The position numbers and the translations under genes are program-made. A model generated the notes under the pieces. That model ran no database searches. It was given only the letters and a program-made list of their open reading frames with translations, and had not been told where the DNA came from. A stretch of DNA of 64,000 bases, from NCBI RefSeq assembly GCF_027214025.1, contig NZ_JAPWHB010000002.1, forward strand, positions 372,001 through 436,000, in the 5' to 3' direction. Source of the DNA: Parahoeflea alexandrii (GTDB lineage Bacteria; Pseudomonadota; Alphaproteobacteria; Rhizobiales; Rhizobiaceae). This document shows positions 62,621 through 64,000 of this stretch, piece after piece; the first letter of the stretch is position 1; the number at the start of each line of letters is the position of its first letter.

Positions 62621-64000
62621 TCAGGCGTCGCCGGTGCGCAGCCTGAAGCGCTGGATCTTGCCGGTCTGGGTCTTGGGCAATGTGCCGGTGAAGACGATCG
62701 ACCGGGGATACTTGTAGGGCGCAATCACCGCCTTGACGTGATCCTGCAGCCGCTTGGTGGTCATCTCGTCCGCGGCAATGCCGGCTTTGAGCACCACATG
62801 CGCCTGAACGATCTGCCCCCGCGCCTCGTCGGGAACGCCGATTACCGCGCACTCGGCGACATCCGCATGCGCCAGCAGCGCTGCCTCAACCTCGGGCCCG
62901 GCAATGTTGTAACCGGCGGAAATGATCATGTCATCGCTGCGCGCGGCGAAATGGAAGAAGCCGGCGGCGTCCTGCGTGAAGGAATCGCCCGTCAGGTTCC
63001 ATCCGTCGCGGACATATTTCTGCTGCTGCTCGGGGTCGGCAAGGTAGCGGCATCCGGTCGGGCCGCGCACCGCCAGCCGTCCCACTTGGCCGCGCGGCAC
63101 TTCGTTCATGTCGCCGTCGACAATCCGCGCCTGGTAGCCTGAAACCGGAAGCCCGGTGCAGGCAGGCTGCGAGTTCTCGAACCGGTTGGAGATGAAGATG
63201 TGCAGCATCTCGGTGGCGCCGATACCGTCAAGCATCGGCTTGCCGGTCTTGGCCATCCATTGCTCATAGACCGGCCCCGGCAGAGTTTCGCCCGCCGATA
63301 CCGCTGCCCGCAGCGAACTTAGGTCAGCCCCCTCTTCCATCGCCGCCAGCATGGCGCGGTAGGCCGTGGGTGCGGTGAAGCAGACGGTTGCCTTGTGGGT
63401 CTGGATGATCTCGACCATGTTGGCCGGAGTCGCCTGCTCGAGCAGGGCTGCTGCCGCACCGAAGCGCAACGGAAACACCGCCAGGCCGCCGAGCCCGAAG
63501 GTAAAGGCCAGCGGCGGCGAGCCGATGAACACATCCTCGGGCGTGACGCCGAGCACTTCCTTGGCATAGCCGTCGGCAATGATCAGCATGTCGCGGTGGA
63601 AATGCATTGTCGCCTTCGGCATGCCCGTCGTGCCGGAGGTGAAGCCCAGAAGCGCCACGTCGTCGCGGCCGGTCTTCACCGTCTCGAAGCGGACCGGCTT
63701 GGACAATGCCAGCCGGTCGAGTTCGGCATCGTGATTGGCGGTGCCGTCGAAGCCGACTACCTTGTTGAGGAACCTGTTGTCCTTGGCGCAGGCGACCATC
63801 TCGTCCATCAGCCTTGTGTCGCACAGCGCCAGCGAGATTTCCGCCTTGTCGGCGATCTTGCCGAGTTCAGCCGCGCGCAGCATCGGCATGGTATTGACGA
63901 CCACGGCGCCGGCCTTGGTCGCCGCCAGCCAGACCGCCACCATCGCCGGATTGTTGGCCGAGCGGATGAGGACGCGGTTGCCCGGCTTGACGCCGTAATC
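62621..64000 (-). CDS. 2-aminobenzoate-CoA ligase-type acyl-CoA synthetase (partial, cut by right edge)
   Basis: The frame runs off the right edge; the first ATG inside (63943) is internal, because upstream codons (GNRVLIRSANNPAMVAVW) are conserved. ANL-family motifs are LLGFTSGTTGMPKATMHFH, IGATEMLHIFISN, GDSFTQDAAGFFHFAARSDDMIISAGYNIAGPEVE and the catalytic Lys in PKTQTGKIQRF. The short ADP-loop and neighbours fit the benzoate/2-aminobenzoate-CoA ligase group that activates anthranilate. It lies 38 bases before RidA. Confidence 0.85.
   Translation of the reverse strand, partial: DYGVKPGNRVLIRSANNPAMVAVWLAATKAGAVVVNTMPMLRAAELGKIADKAEISLALCDTRLMDEMVACAKDNRFLNKVVGFDGTANHDAELDRLALSKPVRFETVKTGRDDVALLGFTSGTTGMPKATMHFHRDMLIIADGYAKEVLGVTPEDVFIGSPPLAFTFGLGGLAVFPLRFGAAAALLEQATPANMVEIIQTHKATVCFTAPTAYRAMLAAMEEGADLSSLRAAVSAGETLPGPVYEQWMAKTGKPMLDGIGATEMLHIFISNRFENSQPACTGLPVSGYQARIVDGDMNEVPRGQVGRLAVRGPTGCRYLADPEQQQKYVRDGWNLTGDSFTQDAAGFFHFAARSDDMIISAGYNIAGPEVEAALLAHADVAECAVIGVPDEARGQIVQAHVVLKAGIAADEMTTKRLQDHVKAVIAPYKYPRSIVFTGTLPKTQTGKIQRFRLRTGDA

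Noticed and set aside
1-64000. CRISPR arrays, tRNA or rRNA genes
   Set aside because: No regularly spaced repeats, no T-loop motif with a matching acceptor stem, and no rRNA core sequence were recognised by reading; a tRNA scan could still find a missed one.

Overview
The window is high-GC chromosomal DNA of an alphaproteobacterium, most likely a Hoeflea- or Rhizobium-like member of the Hyphomicrobiales. That placement is inferred from the gene families seen: a DUF1217 repeat protein, DUF1289 plus a TIGR02281 aspartic protease, DUF971 next to moaA, a PleC/DivJ/PdhS-type histidine kinase, and class I fumarase. Genes are dense, many pairs overlap by 1 or 4 bases, and no tRNA, rRNA or CRISPR array was recognised.

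1-38.5 kb is ordinary core genome. It holds two L,D-transpeptidases (the first cut by the left edge), an Acr3-type efflux permease, class I fumarase, a GGDEF cyclase, and a MarR regulator divergent from a hydrolase/flavoprotein pair. Next come moaA, two drug/metabolite exporters, a polar amino-acid ABC transporter without an ATPase gene, and an ECF sigma/anti-sigma pair beside a secreted Yx(F/W)xxD protein. Then follow a penicillin-acylase-family enzyme, DNA-repair genes, an Lrp regulator, a histidine kinase, cobT/cobS, a six-repeat DUF1217 protein, a TauE/SafE permease, an extensin-like lipoprotein, a thioesterase and dusA. An orphan plus-strand terminator near 34.8 kb, preceded by several hairpins, suggests an unannotated small RNA.

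38.5-50.75 kb is a genomic island inserted in the 5' end of dusA. The evidence is a decayed DusA-family tyrosine integrase just upstream of the intact dusA, and a second copy of the dusA 5' end (RFAIAPMMDWT) exactly 12,276 bases away, truncated at the same point. The cargo is a divergent RpiR regulator and one tightly coupled eight-gene operon: class III aminotransferase, M81 (MlrC-like) peptidase, dipeptide-type ABC transporter (binding protein, two permeases, fused double ATPase), carbon-nitrogen hydrolase and CMD/AhpD-like protein. It looks like a self-contained module for import and breakdown of an unknown peptide- or amide-like compound. The right end carries an IS630-type transposase remnant.

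50.8-64 kb is host DNA again: two small stress-type proteins, ribH under an FMN riboswitch, a DJ-1/PfpI protein, a host-attachment-family protein and a thioesterase. A long minus-strand cluster reaches the right edge: 2-aminobenzoate-CoA ligase (cut by the edge), RidA, kynureninase, tryptophan 2,3-dioxygenase, a bicupin protein, and a complete LivKGFHM-type transporter. Together these point to uptake of tryptophan or a related aromatic and its breakdown through kynurenine and anthranilate to 2-aminobenzoyl-CoA.
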